Shown here: piece after piece, positions 1 to 9,443 of the stretch | How positions within the stretch are numbered: the first letter of the stretch is position 1 | Layout of the letters: the number at the start of each line of letters is the position of its first letter | Assembly: GCF_029109325.1 (NCBI RefSeq) | Contig: NZ_JAQKQJ010000021.1 | Span: 302,475 to 366,474 of the forward strand | Length of the DNA stretch: 64,000 nucleotides | Direction of reading: 5' to 3' | DNA from: Nodosilinea sp. PGN35 | GTDB lineage: Bacteria; Cyanobacteriota; Cyanobacteriia; Phormidesmidales; Phormidesmidaceae | Position numbers and translations under genes: made by a program | The notes under the pieces: model-generated | Databases searched by the model: none | What the model was told of the DNA's origin: nothing | What the model saw: only the letters and a program-made list of their open reading frames with translations

Positions 1-3000
1 TTATATTTGGTGCGGTTATTTTTGGCGTCAACCGTTTCAGCTAAGCGGTTTTGCTTGTCATAAACGTATTGAGTCAGGTTGCCACGGGCATCGGTCATAG
101 TCGCCAAGTTGCCCCTGGCATCGTAGGTAAAGCTAGTGACTGGGGCGGTTAGCAGACCGGCTCCATCGGGGTCAGGTTCAGTAATTTGAACAACCCGGTT
201 CAACGTGTCATAGACGTATTGAGTTCGATGTCCATTCTCATCAAGAAAGGCTGTTAGGTTGCCCGCCACATCATATTCAAACTGCCGCTGAGCCTCCACA
301 TTGTTAACACCCACCGCAAAGGTAATACGAGTCACCAAGCCCTGGGCGTTGTAGTCGTAGTCAATGACATTGCTTAAAGGATTTGTGATGGTATCGACCA
401 GACCATTCGAGGTATAGGTATAGCTCGTCACCACATCATCGGTTTCTCCATTGGCCGCCGAGTCAACCGCCCCCACCACCTGGGTCATCGCCAACCGATT
501 CCCCGTCGTCCCATCTACCGCATAGAGCGTCTGCCGCCCCAGCTCATCCGTCATGCTGGTGAGCTGGTTAAATACCGCATCGTAGGTATAGCGCCGCGCC
601 CCCACCTGCGGAGCCGCATCCACCCCTACCGCATTACTCAGACGCACAAACAGCTCTGACGAGCTGGCCTCTGCCAGATCGGCATCGCCATCTAAATCTA
701 AATCCGCCAAAAACACCGCGCCATTGCTAAAGGCAAGTGGTCTGTAGTCAGCCCGATTCTGCGGCTTAAACGTACCATCCGCCTCGCCCAGCAGCAGCAG
801 CGTGCGGTTAGACGCATTGACCACCACATCAAGCTGGCCATCCGCATTCACATCTCCTAGGTTGAGCTTAGACGACGAGTCGTAGAGCCCTGGAGAATCT
901 ACCCTCACCGCAGGAGCGCCAGCTTGGGCCAAAAAGACTGACACATAACCACGATCCAGGTCGGTTCCCTGATGTCGAATATTCAAACTTTGAGTTACAA
1001 CTACGTCTTGCCGACCATCCTGATTGAGATCAACTACCTGCGCGGCAGCAATACTGCCACTAAAGCTGTCGAGCTGACTATACTCCGAGCCACCGTCGAG
1101 GTCATACTCAGCCACTACCGCCACACTGCCATCAGGTCGCAGCGAAAACGCAGACAGATATTTGAACTCTCGTTCATCAACCGTCTCGGTGCGCTCCCAG
1201 ATAAACTCGTCGCGGCCATCGTTATTGACATCACCTACGGCCAGCAAATTACTGTAGAAGGGGAGATTAGTGAGATTAACCTGGGTGAACGCCCCCGTAC
1301 CCGCCGCGTTATTGAGCAGCAGCTTAGACGAGGAGCTGTTGTTCAAGAGAACGTCTAGCTTGCCATCGCCGTTGAAATCTCCGAGCGCTAAACGGTCAAC
1401 AAAGATACCCGCATCGATCGACTCCAGCGTGCCCAAGTCAGCAGTGCCATCGCCTTTGAGAATCCACAGTTTAAGGTGAGGGCTGCCCAAGGTGGCAAAG
1501 CGGGCAGCAAAAACAATATCCTGGAAGCCATCGCCGTTGATATCACCAATTTCTATATCAGCCCCATCGGGGCCAATGATACTGCGAACTAACGGGGGTA
1601 CAAAGGTGCCGCCGCCGCCATAGGCAATGGATAGATCACCATTGTTTTGAAATCCAACAAAATCTAGCAGGCCGTCGCCATTGAGATCAGCCAACGTTTT
1701 TGCTCGCTCTGAGAAGGCCGAGTTGACCGCCAAGACAGAATCAGCCTGGGAAGAACCGCTGAACTTAGCCTCTAGCCGCCCATCAATATTTTCCAAAAAG
1801 ATGTTGTTTTCACCGGCACTAATAGCGTCGAGTTGGCCATCTTGATTAACGTCACCGATGGCAATAGCCGCGGGATTTTGCCCCGACTGATAGTCAACCC
1901 GGTTAGAGAACGTGCCATCGCCATCGTTGTAGAGCACCGTAACGGTGTTGTCGCCATAGCTGGTGTTAACAATGTCGATCGCGCCATTGCCGTCAATATC
2001 AGCTGTTTTGAGACTGGCAATCCCTAGTTTGTAGAGATCGATATTGTCAGAGTCATAGACGGAGGAGCTATAATCCCCGACATCGTACAGCGCTGCTGCA
2101 CTGAATCCACTCTGGCCATTGGATAGAGAAACCGCGACTTGATCGGTGGCTTCATCAATAGCAATTACATCCTTCTGACCATCGCTATTAACATCTTCAA
2201 AGAGAACTTGAGAGTCGGAGATATCGACACCTAGGCTATAACGTGCAGGAGTTAAAAAAGTACCATCTCCAGCGCTTAGATGAACCTCAAACGCCTCGTT
2301 GTTTGGAATACTTCCATTGAGCAACAGCACGTCGTCATTGCCATCTTGGTTGACATCAAACGACCAAACTGGCGATTGGGGCAAGCCATAGTAGGTATTT
2401 GTGTTTAGGGCAATATTGGGTGTACCAAACGTGTTATTGCCTGTGTACAAAAAGGTTTGAATAATCGGCGCTCCTGCTCCATCAAAGCCGTATTGGACAA
2501 TGGCATCCAAATCGCCATCGCCATCGAGGTCGCCGAGCTGAATTTCGCTGCGATAATATTCAGGCCCCGTCACCAAAACAGCCTCAGCAAAGGTGCGGTT
2601 GCCTTGGTTAAAGAGCGCTTTGACCTGCTCTTGATAGCTCCCTCCGGCAGCAATCACGTAGTCTTTGACCAACAGATCGTCATCGCCATCGCCATCAATG
2701 TCGCCCTGGCTGAGCAGGCTGTAGTCATCATAGGGTCTTGATTTGCGATGGCTGAGGGGCGAGCGATCAAAGCCGCCATTGCCATCGCCCCACAGTATAT
2801 TGACCGATGGATTAGCAGCAAGATAGCCGTAGCCCCGCTCCAGCACAATGAGATCGGTATTACCGTCGCGATCTAAATCGGTTGTTTTAACACTGCTACC
2901 GGCCTCCAAACCAAAAATTGGCTGTCCGCCACTGAAGTTGCCTTGTCCATCACCATAAAAGATAGACAGGCTGCCATTCTCTCTACTGTCATTAGTGGTG

Positions 3001-6000
3001 ATGTAGTCAAGCTTGCCGTCGTTGTTGATATCAGCGGTAACCACACTGGAGGGATTATTAGAGCGCGTAATCCGTCCGGTGAAGAAGTCGCTCCTAGGCG
3101 TGTTAGCGCGAGAAACCTCGTCGTCTACGCTCAGCAGATTACCCCGCTCATCGTAGGTATAGAGGGTTTCTTGCCCCCGACCACCAAGTCGTCGAGTCAC
3201 AAGATTGCTGCTGTTGCGCTCTATTGAGCCTTGGAAGCCACCACCGTCGATGGCCGAGATCATCTGCCCAGCAGCATCTAGGGAGGATTGGGACACACTG
3301 CCATTACCATCCGCGTAGGTTGTTACCGCTGGGTCGCCGATGGAGGCTATAGCATTGCCATTGGGGTTAGCGGTCTGCTCCGGTCGATAAAGCCCTTGGG
3401 CTAAGGAAGGTGCTACTCGCACCACTGAACCATCTTTTTGCACAGCATGGGTAGCACGGCCAAAGGCATCGTAGAATGCCTGCTCGCGATTTCCCCGCTG
3501 ATCGATCTCTCCGGTCATGTGATGCTCGGTATCGTACTCAAAGGTGCGCTGGGATGCATCAGGATCGGTAATTTTAGTCAGGTTGCCAGCGCCGTCGTAC
3601 TGAAACCGTGTAATCCGGCTAGCCGGGTCTGTAATCGTCTCTACTTTCCCCAATCCGTTGTAGGTAAAGACGGTTTCTAGATTCGCTGGATCAATGATCT
3701 TTTCAAGCTGAGCCGCAGCGTTGTAGATGTGCTGGGTACGATTGCCATTTCGGTCCACGACTGAGATGAGCCGGTTGCTGCTATCAAAGGTGTATACCGT
3801 CTGGTCTTTAGTCGTGCGTTGGAACGTACCATCACCTAACTTCTCAAAAACGGTGAAGTCCCCAGGCGGAGATTGATAGTGTTCTCCAGCACGGGTCGGA
3901 GCCTTAAAGAGCAGCTCAGAGCCATCTCCATCAATTAGCAAAAGGGAGCCATCGGCATTTTCGACAATCTGCTGCACGCCAGCAATGCCCCATCCGCTGC
4001 CAAAAGCACTATTGACCGTATTCACATGGATGAGCTGCCCTGTTTGAGCCTTAGAGCTGCCTACAAACTGTATATCGAGGGAATTTAGATAAATCCCGGC
4101 AGATAGGTCAAATTTGTATATCCCTGATGCTATATCTCGTAAATCCGCCTGTAGGCTCCCGGTAACTGGCCCTGTCTGATTAGGAATACGCCAGAAATGC
4201 TCGCCTCCGTCTAGGCCCAAACCACCGCTGTAACCAGGCACGGTGTAACCCAAACCGTTGATGTCAAGGGTCATTTCGGCAATGAGCCGGAGACGTTCAG
4301 TAAAGCCTGGAGCTAGGGCATTAGCATCTACCTCACCAAAACCAACCTGTACGATCGGTCTTGCATCAGCTCGCAAGGAATCATAAACCAGCTGCACCCC
4401 TCGATCTTCGCCAAGAGATTGATAACTTGCCAAAGCGTGGGTTTCAATAACGGCTCCTGTTTGGAACTCAACTTCAGAGTTGAAGCCACCCGTTTGTGTA
4501 CAAGAGTTGCAGCTCTGCTCTGCGAAGAGAACTTCGAACTCATCTGGCACTCGCGCAAAGAAGTGCCAGGAGCTGTTGCGGATACCGCCTTCAACGGTTT
4601 CAACAATGCTGCCATCCACCGAGACCCGCCCAGTGCCGACAACTTCGAAGTCTCCAGTATTGAGATTGATCGACCACAAATCCATCTCCGTTCCCGGTGC
4701 CCAGCCCGCGCGATTAGGCAAACTCAAGGGTGCAGGCTGAGTAAACACCATATCCCCAGGCTGAATAGTCACGACCAAATCTGGCGATAACCCCTCTGGC
4801 AGAGCCGCTGGGGTAAAGTCGGGGGGCACTTCGGTGATGCTGAGGCTGCCGGTGAAGACAGTACCCTCTCGGCTTTCTAATGTATTGGCTGCGACAAAAA
4901 CAGATGCGCTCAGAACGCTGTTGGTAACAGTCGTGTTGCCGTTAGCATCAGTTGTTTGGCTGTTGCTGGCTAAATCGAGCGCTGGCAGGTAGATTGGACG
5001 CTCAATGACGTTGTCAACGCCAGCATAGACCTCGCGACCGAGCAGCAGGTTCAGCTTTTCGGCCACGAAGGGATAATCGCCGCTGGTCAGTTCATCGCCA
5101 AAGACCTTTAACGTATCGGCGGAACCGGCTGGGGTAAAGCTCAAATCGTGGCTCATGAACTGCCCCCAGATCAGCATGAAGCCTGTCATGCCGTTGGGGT
5201 CGGGGATGGAGGTGTCTTGGGCAAAAATCGTGTTGCTAATGACGCGGGCATTGGGGCGGTCTGCCCCACCGGGAGTACGAATGCCATCGCCATATTCCTG
5301 GGTGTAGTTAACTCCCATAAGACTGCCGACGGTACCTGGGGTAGCCGCATTGTGGCCGCTGCCGTCAATGGGGGCATAGTCGGTGACCGTAGCGGCGGCA
5401 GTCGTGCCGCCTGCCGTAGGGGCGATCGGGCTGATCAGTGAAGAAAAGACGTAGTTGGGCAGGTCGGTAATATCGGTATTGCGCTCAACCAGTGTCGCCA
5501 GCGTTGTCCCCCGAATGAACGCTAGCTCTGCTGTTGTAAACTGACCATTCTCATACCAATACTTATCCCCGTCCCGCAGGCGAATGAACTGATCGGCGAT
5601 GACCGCCTGGAGCAGCTCACCGACAAGCGCACCCGGTAGGGCTTCTTCCGCTAGGCCACCGACAAAAACATCAATATTGTTGACATCGCCGTAGAGATTG
5701 GCCAGAGCCGATTGAATAGTGGTATCAGAGGTAATATCGGCAAAGCTGGTGACGGGGGCCAAGCCAAAGTCAATGCGAGCTTGGTTGTAGTCTGGCAACC
5801 CAAGCTCTCGCCCCCGCTGAATGTTGACGGCATCCAGGTCGATACCGCCTGAGCCGGGAGGGCCAAACAGCGTGTTGCGAAGCTCGTTAATGACTTTGGT
5901 ATCAATCTTTTGGGTCTGCTGCTCGTATAGACCGCGCAAAATGCTGTCTATGCCATTTTGTTGAACTAGCCTTGGGTTAAACGTGGCTTCTCGTACAGAA

Positions 6001-8996
6001 ACCCCAGTCACTTGGCCAATGTCATCCTTGAGCAAAAATTCGCTAAAAGCTTGGGTATGACCAAAGCGAAAACTGGATGCTGCGAACAAGTGGCTGACAC
6101 TGGCATCCAGCGTATTGTTGTGACCGGTGTAGGTGGGTATCGTCGCATTACCCAGCAGCAGCGGCAGATACTCAGCATAGGTAATGTGTTGAATTTGAGC
6201 CGTGACGAGTTTGCGAGCCTGCTCATAAATATCGTTGTCGCTCAAGCCGGGGTTGGCCAGAGCAATTTCATCCGCCAGCCGGTTATGCTCCCGCACAAAG
6301 ACGGTATGCATCGACATGAGCGCAATATTTTCATTGGCTCGCTCATCCCCAGTGGCGAATAGCATACCTGGGTCGTCCAGGCTGCGGTTCTCGTTAGCAA
6401 GGGGGCCATTGGGGAAATAGGCCGCGTTGTTGAGCGGCAGCAGATCGTTGGGGCTCACTTTCAGCCGACCGGTGCCATCCAGGGTGCGCAGGGCATTGGC
6501 TCGGTTGGCATTGCTACCGTAGACAACGCCGCCATCTAAAAAGCTGGTGACCAGGTTGGGGTGCCGCAGGGGATTGGTCGTTGAGGTGCCGGTGGTGCCA
6601 TCGAAGGTGGTGCGGCGCAGGTCGATAAACTGTTTACCAGTAAAGAAGGGGTCAAACGCAGGATCCCCCAAGGGCACGGTGATATCAATTTCTTCGGTCG
6701 GGAAACTGCTATTCGGCAGGGTGAAGGTAAAGTACCCGCCCGCATCGGTCACGGTTTGCAGGCGACCCAGCTCAAGGGGAAGGTTGACGAGGGGATTGCC
6801 GTTGGTATCGAGAATCTGCCCCGAAATGCGGGTGGTTGTGACGGGGTCAGGTTCGACGGTCAAACTGACCGTCTGGGTTGTCTCTAACACACCATCGCTA
6901 GCCACTAGCGTAAATTCGTAGCTGCCGACCTGCCCTGGGGTGGGTTCAAAGATGAGATTGCCAGCTCCGTCTAACTGCCCCTTCGGTAAAGGGTCGTTGC
7001 TTCGCAGGGAGAAGGTGACAGAATCGCCATCGGCATCTGTAGCGGTCAAAGGCATAGTAAGTTTTGCCCCTGGGCGTACCGTGAGCGGATCGATCGATGG
7101 CAGCACGGGGGCTTGATTGGGGCCGCCGCTGAGGACGGTGGCACTGAGCGCCAGCCGGGCTAGATTTGGGTTGCTGAACGTTAGCTCGACGGCATCGGAG
7201 AGGGCATTAGCCAAAAGGCCCCCAGGGGCGATCGCAGGAGCCAGCGTAATGTAAGGATTACCATTGCCATCGCTGCCGCTGGCGTTAGTCAAACTAACCC
7301 CTGCCGGTAAGTTTTGCAGTACTACGGCGACCTGACGATTGATAGCATCGCCCTGATTCTTAACCCGCAGTTCTGCGATGTAGTTGCCGGTGACGTTATT
7401 GAAGCGAATGTTGCTAAGCTGTACAGCCACAGCCGGGTTGACCGTTAAAGTCGATAAATCAATCGCGTCACCCACGGGTGTCAGGTTGGGTTTGACCGGA
7501 AACAGCGGCGACTCTACACCATCGGGATCAACACTGTTGGTCAGGTTGCTAATTCTGACGTAGCTACCGGTATCCGTATCGTGATTGAGCAGCTGAAAGA
7601 CCAGTTGCCCCTGATTTAACGCCTTCAAACTGCTGAGGTCAATTTCAACGCTGCGTCCGTCGTAGCGCACTAAACCCGGCGTATAGTCGGCCTTGTTGCC
7701 AGCTAGCGAGAATAGAGCTGTGCCAGGCTGACCATTGCCTAAAAGCGTTTGGGTTGGATTGCTGGGATCAACCAGGTAGACCAACAGCTGATCTTCTGCC
7801 AGGCGGCTGGTATCGCTCGTGTCGAATCGAGGGTCGAGGTCAAAGCGTAGCGTTCGAGAGCCTGCGCTTTGACCCAGATCGATATCCAGGGTAGTGGCGG
7901 TTACAAAACTGTTTTCTTCGCCAATCAATATCGTTTCGGCGGTTTCTGCCACCCATCCCTGACTGCCAGTCGGCCCAAGGATGAAATCGTTCGCCACTTG
8001 AAAGTCAATGGTTTGAGTGGTAGCGTTGCCCGCTTTGTCGGCAAAGTTTAAGACTAGCTGATGGTTGCCTACCGTCAGGCCGTTAGTGTTTAGAGCCTGG
8101 CTAAACTGTTTGTCACTGCCCACCTGTACGGTGGTACTTTGCCCATCGACAATGGCTTGTGCAATTCCAAGCCCTGAGCCAGTCTCCTGCACCTCACCAA
8201 TCAAACGCGCTGTGGTGCTGTGATCGCCCCCTTCTAGCGGCGTCAGTAAGGTTACCCCCGGAGCAATGGTGTCCAGGGTGAACGCTACCGTGAAAGGATT
8301 TGAAACATTGCCTCGATTGTCTGCGGCAATGAATTTTAGAGTGTGGGCTCCATCGGCTAATTGCCCCCCTGCAATGGCGTTAATCCGGCTAGCTGTGAGG
8401 TTAAAGCGTCGATCCGATTGCAAGGTATCGAGGATACTGACGTACTGCCCTACTGGGGCATTGTCGAGGCCCACGTCAAACCGAACAATGGTGTTGTAGT
8501 CAATAACAGTGCCGCTGATGCTGGCATCGTTCGTGATTTTATCGCTACCGCTGATGCCGCTATCGGTGGTGAGAGACGCATTAAGTCGTGGCGCGTAGAT
8601 ATCGAGCAGCCTTTCCAGCAATAGAATACTATCTTCGACAATCCCGCCAATGCTTGACAATGCAACCGCAGAATCCGGCGAAACTACTAGCGATTGACCG
8701 ATTAGCTCGTCCTCACCAGTCGTGCTACCTGTCAAGGATGGCAATGCCGGGGCATCAGCAGAGAAAGCTGTAGTGGGATTGATGGGATTTACCAAAAACC
8801 CTTCTGTTTCAATAGGCGAAGGTGTCAGGGGTAAAACCTGTGGTGTGACGGGTAGCAGCCGTGCTGTATTTGATTGGGCTGATAGACCTAAAGACGTCAG
8901 ATCAGTCTCGTTAATTCCGAGTCCTGATGAATCATGGCTAGAGGGCGCGCCAAAAGAAGCCCCTGATGAGGGGTTGAGCGATTCGTTGCCATTCAT
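1..8996 (-). CDS. Giant RHS/YD-repeat protein with FG-GAP block and permuted haem peroxidase (C-terminus outside window)
   Basis: The frame opens at ATG 8996-8994 and reads to base 1 without a stop, so at least 2998 residues. There is no signal peptide, as is usual for large cyanobacterial proteins thought to leave by type I secretion. Order of parts: Ser/Asn-rich start; Ig/cadherin-like beta domains (about 130-730); animal-type haem peroxidase (about 765-1290); RHS shell entry with SGWGIAG near 1665; YD repeats from about 1735; about 15 FG-GAP/VCBS motifs of the form DxNxDGxxD (about 1985-2770); YD repeats again to the edge. The peroxidase has the catalytic Arg (886) and haem-linking Glu (889) in GDERANEN, the proximal His (980) in RFGHTQ, and the distal His (1283) in WGQFMSHD. 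The distal motif is normally first but here comes last. RHS proteins are usually secreted or surface proteins that encapsulate a C-terminal toxin. That end is not visible, so a toxin is inference. Confidence 0.9.
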   Translation of the reverse strand, partial: MNGNESLNPSSGASFGAPSSHDSSGLGINETDLTSLGLSAQSNTARLLPVTPQVLPLTPSPIETEGFLVNPINPTTAFSADAPALPSLTGSTTGEDELIGQSLVVSPDSAVALSSIGGIVEDSILLLERLLDIYAPRLNASLTTDSGISGSDKITNDASISGTVIDYNTIVRFDVGLDNAPVGQYVSILDTLQSDRRFNLTASRINAIAGGQLADGAHTLKFIAADNRGNVSNPFTVAFTLDTIAPGVTLLTPLEGGDHSTTARLIGEVQETGSGLGIAQAIVDGQSTTVQVGSDKQFSQALNTNGLTVGNHQLVLNFADKAGNATTQTIDFQVANDFILGPTGSQGWVAETAETILIGEENSFVTATTLDIDLGQSAGSRTLRFDLDPRFDTSDTSRLAEDQLLVYLVDPSNPTQTLLGNGQPGTALFSLAGNKADYTPGLVRYDGRSVEIDLSSLKALNQGQLVFQLLNHDTDTGSYVRISNLTNSVDPDGVESPLFPVKPNLTPVGDAIDLSTLTVNPAVAVQLSNIRFNNVTGNYIAELRVKNQGDAINRQVAVVLQNLPAGVSLTNASGSDGNGNPYITLAPAIAPGGLLANALSDAVELTFSNPNLARLALSATVLSGGPNQAPVLPSIDPLTVRPGAKLTMPLTATDADGDSVTFSLRSNDPLPKGQLDGAGNLIFEPTPGQVGSYEFTLVASDGVLETTQTVSLTVEPDPVTTTRISGQILDTNGNPLVNLPLELGRLQTVTDAGGYFTFTLPNSSFPTEEIDITVPLGDPAFDPFFTGKQFIDLRRTTFDGTTGTSTTNPLRHPNLVTSFLDGGVVYGSNANRANALRTLDGTGRLKVSPNDLLPLNNAAYFPNGPLANENRSLDDPGMLFATGDERANENIALMSMHTVFVREHNRLADEIALANPGLSDNDIYEQARKLVTAQIQHITYAEYLPLLLGNATIPTYTGHNNTLDASVSHLFAASSFRFGHTQAFSEFLLKDDIGQVTGVSVREATFNPRLVQQNGIDSILRGLYEQQTQKIDTKVINELRNTLFGPPGSGGIDLDAVNIQRGRELGLPDYNQARIDFGLAPVTSFADITSDTTIQSALANLYGDVNNIDVFVGGLAEEALPGALVGELLQAVIADQFIRLRDGDKYWYENGQFTTAELAFIRGTTLATLVERNTDITDLPNYVFSSLISPIAPTAGGTTAAATVTDYAPIDGSGHNAATPGTVGSLMGVNYTQEYGDGIRTPGGADRPNARVISNTIFAQDTSIPDPNGMTGFMLIWGQFMSHDLSFTPAGSADTLKVFGDELTSGDYPFVAEKLNLLLGREVYAGVDNVIERPIYLPALDLASNSQTTDANGNTTVTNSVLSASVFVAANTLESREGTVFTGSLSITEVPPDFTPAALPEGLSPDLVVTIQPGDMVFTQPAPLSLPNRAGWAPGTEMDLWSINLNTGDFEVVGTGRVSVDGSIVETVEGGIRNSSWHFFARVPDEFEVLFAEQSCNSCTQTGGFNSEVEFQTGAVIETHALASYQSLGEDRGVQLVYDSLRADARPIVQVGFGEVDANALAPGFTERLRLIAEMTLDINGLGYTVPGYSGGLGLDGGEHFWRIPNQTGPVTGSLQADLRDIASGIYKFDLSAGIYLNSLDIQFVGSSKAQTGQLIHVNTVNSAFGSGWGIAGVQQIVENADGSLLLIDGDGSELLFKAPTRAGEHYQSPPGDFTVFEKLGDGTFQRTTKDQTVYTFDSSNRLISVVDRNGNRTQHIYNAAAQLEKIIDPANLETVFTYNGLGKVETITDPASRITRFQYDGAGNLTKITDPDASQRTFEYDTEHHMTGEIDQRGNREQAFYDAFGRATHAVQKDGSVVRVAPSLAQGLYRPEQTANPNGNAIASIGDPAVTTYADGNGSVSQSSLDAAGQMISAIDGGGFQGSIERNSSNLVTRRLGGRGQETLYTYDERGNLLSVDDEVSRANTPRSDFFTGRITRSNNPSSVVTADINNDGKLDYITTNDSRENGSLSIFYGDGQGNFSGGQPIFGLEAGSSVKTTDLDRDGNTDLIVLERGYGYLAANPSVNILWGDGNGGFDRSPLSHRKSRPYDDYSLLSQGDIDGDGDDDLLVKDYVIAAGGSYQEQVKALFNQGNRTFAEAVLVTGPEYYRSEIQLGDLDGDGDLDAIVQYGFDGAGAPIIQTFLYTGNNTFGTPNIALNTNTYYGLPQSPVWSFDVNQDGNDDVLLLNGSIPNNEAFEVHLSAGDGTFLTPARYSLGVDISDSQVLFEDVNSDGQKDVIAIDEATDQVAVSLSNGQSGFSAAALYDVGDYSSSVYDSDNIDLYKLGIASLKTADIDGNGAIDIVNTSYGDNTVTVLYNDGDGTFSNRVDYQSGQNPAAIAIGDVNQDGQLDAISAGENNIFLENIDGRLEAKFSGSSQADSVLAVNSAFSERAKTLADLNGDGLLDFVGFQNNGDLSIAYGGGGTFVPPLVRSIIGPDGADIEIGDINGDGFQDIVFAARFATLGSPHLKLWILKGDGTADLGTLESIDAGIFVDRLALGDFNGDGKLDVLLNNSSSSKLLLNNAAGTGAFTQVNLTNLPFYSNLLAVGDVNNDGRDEFIWERTETVDEREFKYLSAFSLRPDGSVAVVAEYDLDGGSEYSQLDSFSGSIAAAQVVDLNQDGRQDVVVTQSLNIRHQGTDLDRGYVSVFLAQAGAPAVRVDSPGLYDSSSKLNLGDVNADGQLDVVVNASNRTLLLLGEADGTFKPQNRADYRPLAFSNGAVFLADLDLDGDADLAEASSSELFVRLSNAVGVDAAPQVGARRYTYDAVFNQLTSMTDELGRQTLYAVDGTTGNRLAMTQVVGAVDSAANGETDDVVTSYTYTSNGLVDTITNPLSNVIDYDYNAQGLVTRITFAVGVNNVEAQRQFEYDVAGNLTAFLDENGHRTQYVYDTLNRVVQITEPDPDGAGLLTAPVTSFTYDARGNLATMTDARGNLTQYVYDKQNRLAETVDAKNNRTKY

Positions 8997-9443
8997 AGTA
9001 GATGTACCCTAGGTCAACACAGCACGTTAAGAAGCCGCACCACAGGTGCCCTCACCTACGCAAAGTGATGAAGGCGGCTGCTATACAACTCACCGAACTT
9101 GGTCTTAAGCAGGAACTCTAAAAACAGGAACTCAAAAAGCTGAAGCGTTCATGAAGAACACTGATTCGCGTCAATCTTAGGCATTGGCTGAATCTAATGG
9201 GTTGCGTAGGATTACGGATATTGCTTTTTGGGTAGAGAAAAATTCTGCGAATTCTTACGGACACCACCAGAAGTTTTCATGAAAAGTCCTACTATTTCAA
9301 GGGTTTTCACAGGCATTGCTTTACTAAATAATTGATGGCTTCTTTTCGTTATCGCACGCAAGCACGAGGATTGGTGAATTTGGTTGTAACCAAATCTGTA
9401 GAATGTGCGAAGTTGTGTAGCGTCTTCTTAAGGCTTGAGTTGT
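8997..9443. other. Intergenic region upstream of the giant RHS gene
   Basis: This stretch separates two minus-strand genes, so it must hold the terminator of the methylase/helicase operon and the promoter of the RHS gene. I see no strong hairpin with a T-run and no convincing pair of promoter boxes. No open frame of note is present on either strand. Confidence 0.5.

Noticed and set aside
650..3100. Regularly spaced similar stretches that could suggest a CRISPR array or tandem repeat DNA
   Set aside because: They are Asp/Gly-rich FG-GAP motifs in one long frame, with varied spacing and bases; there are no identical repeats with unique spacers.
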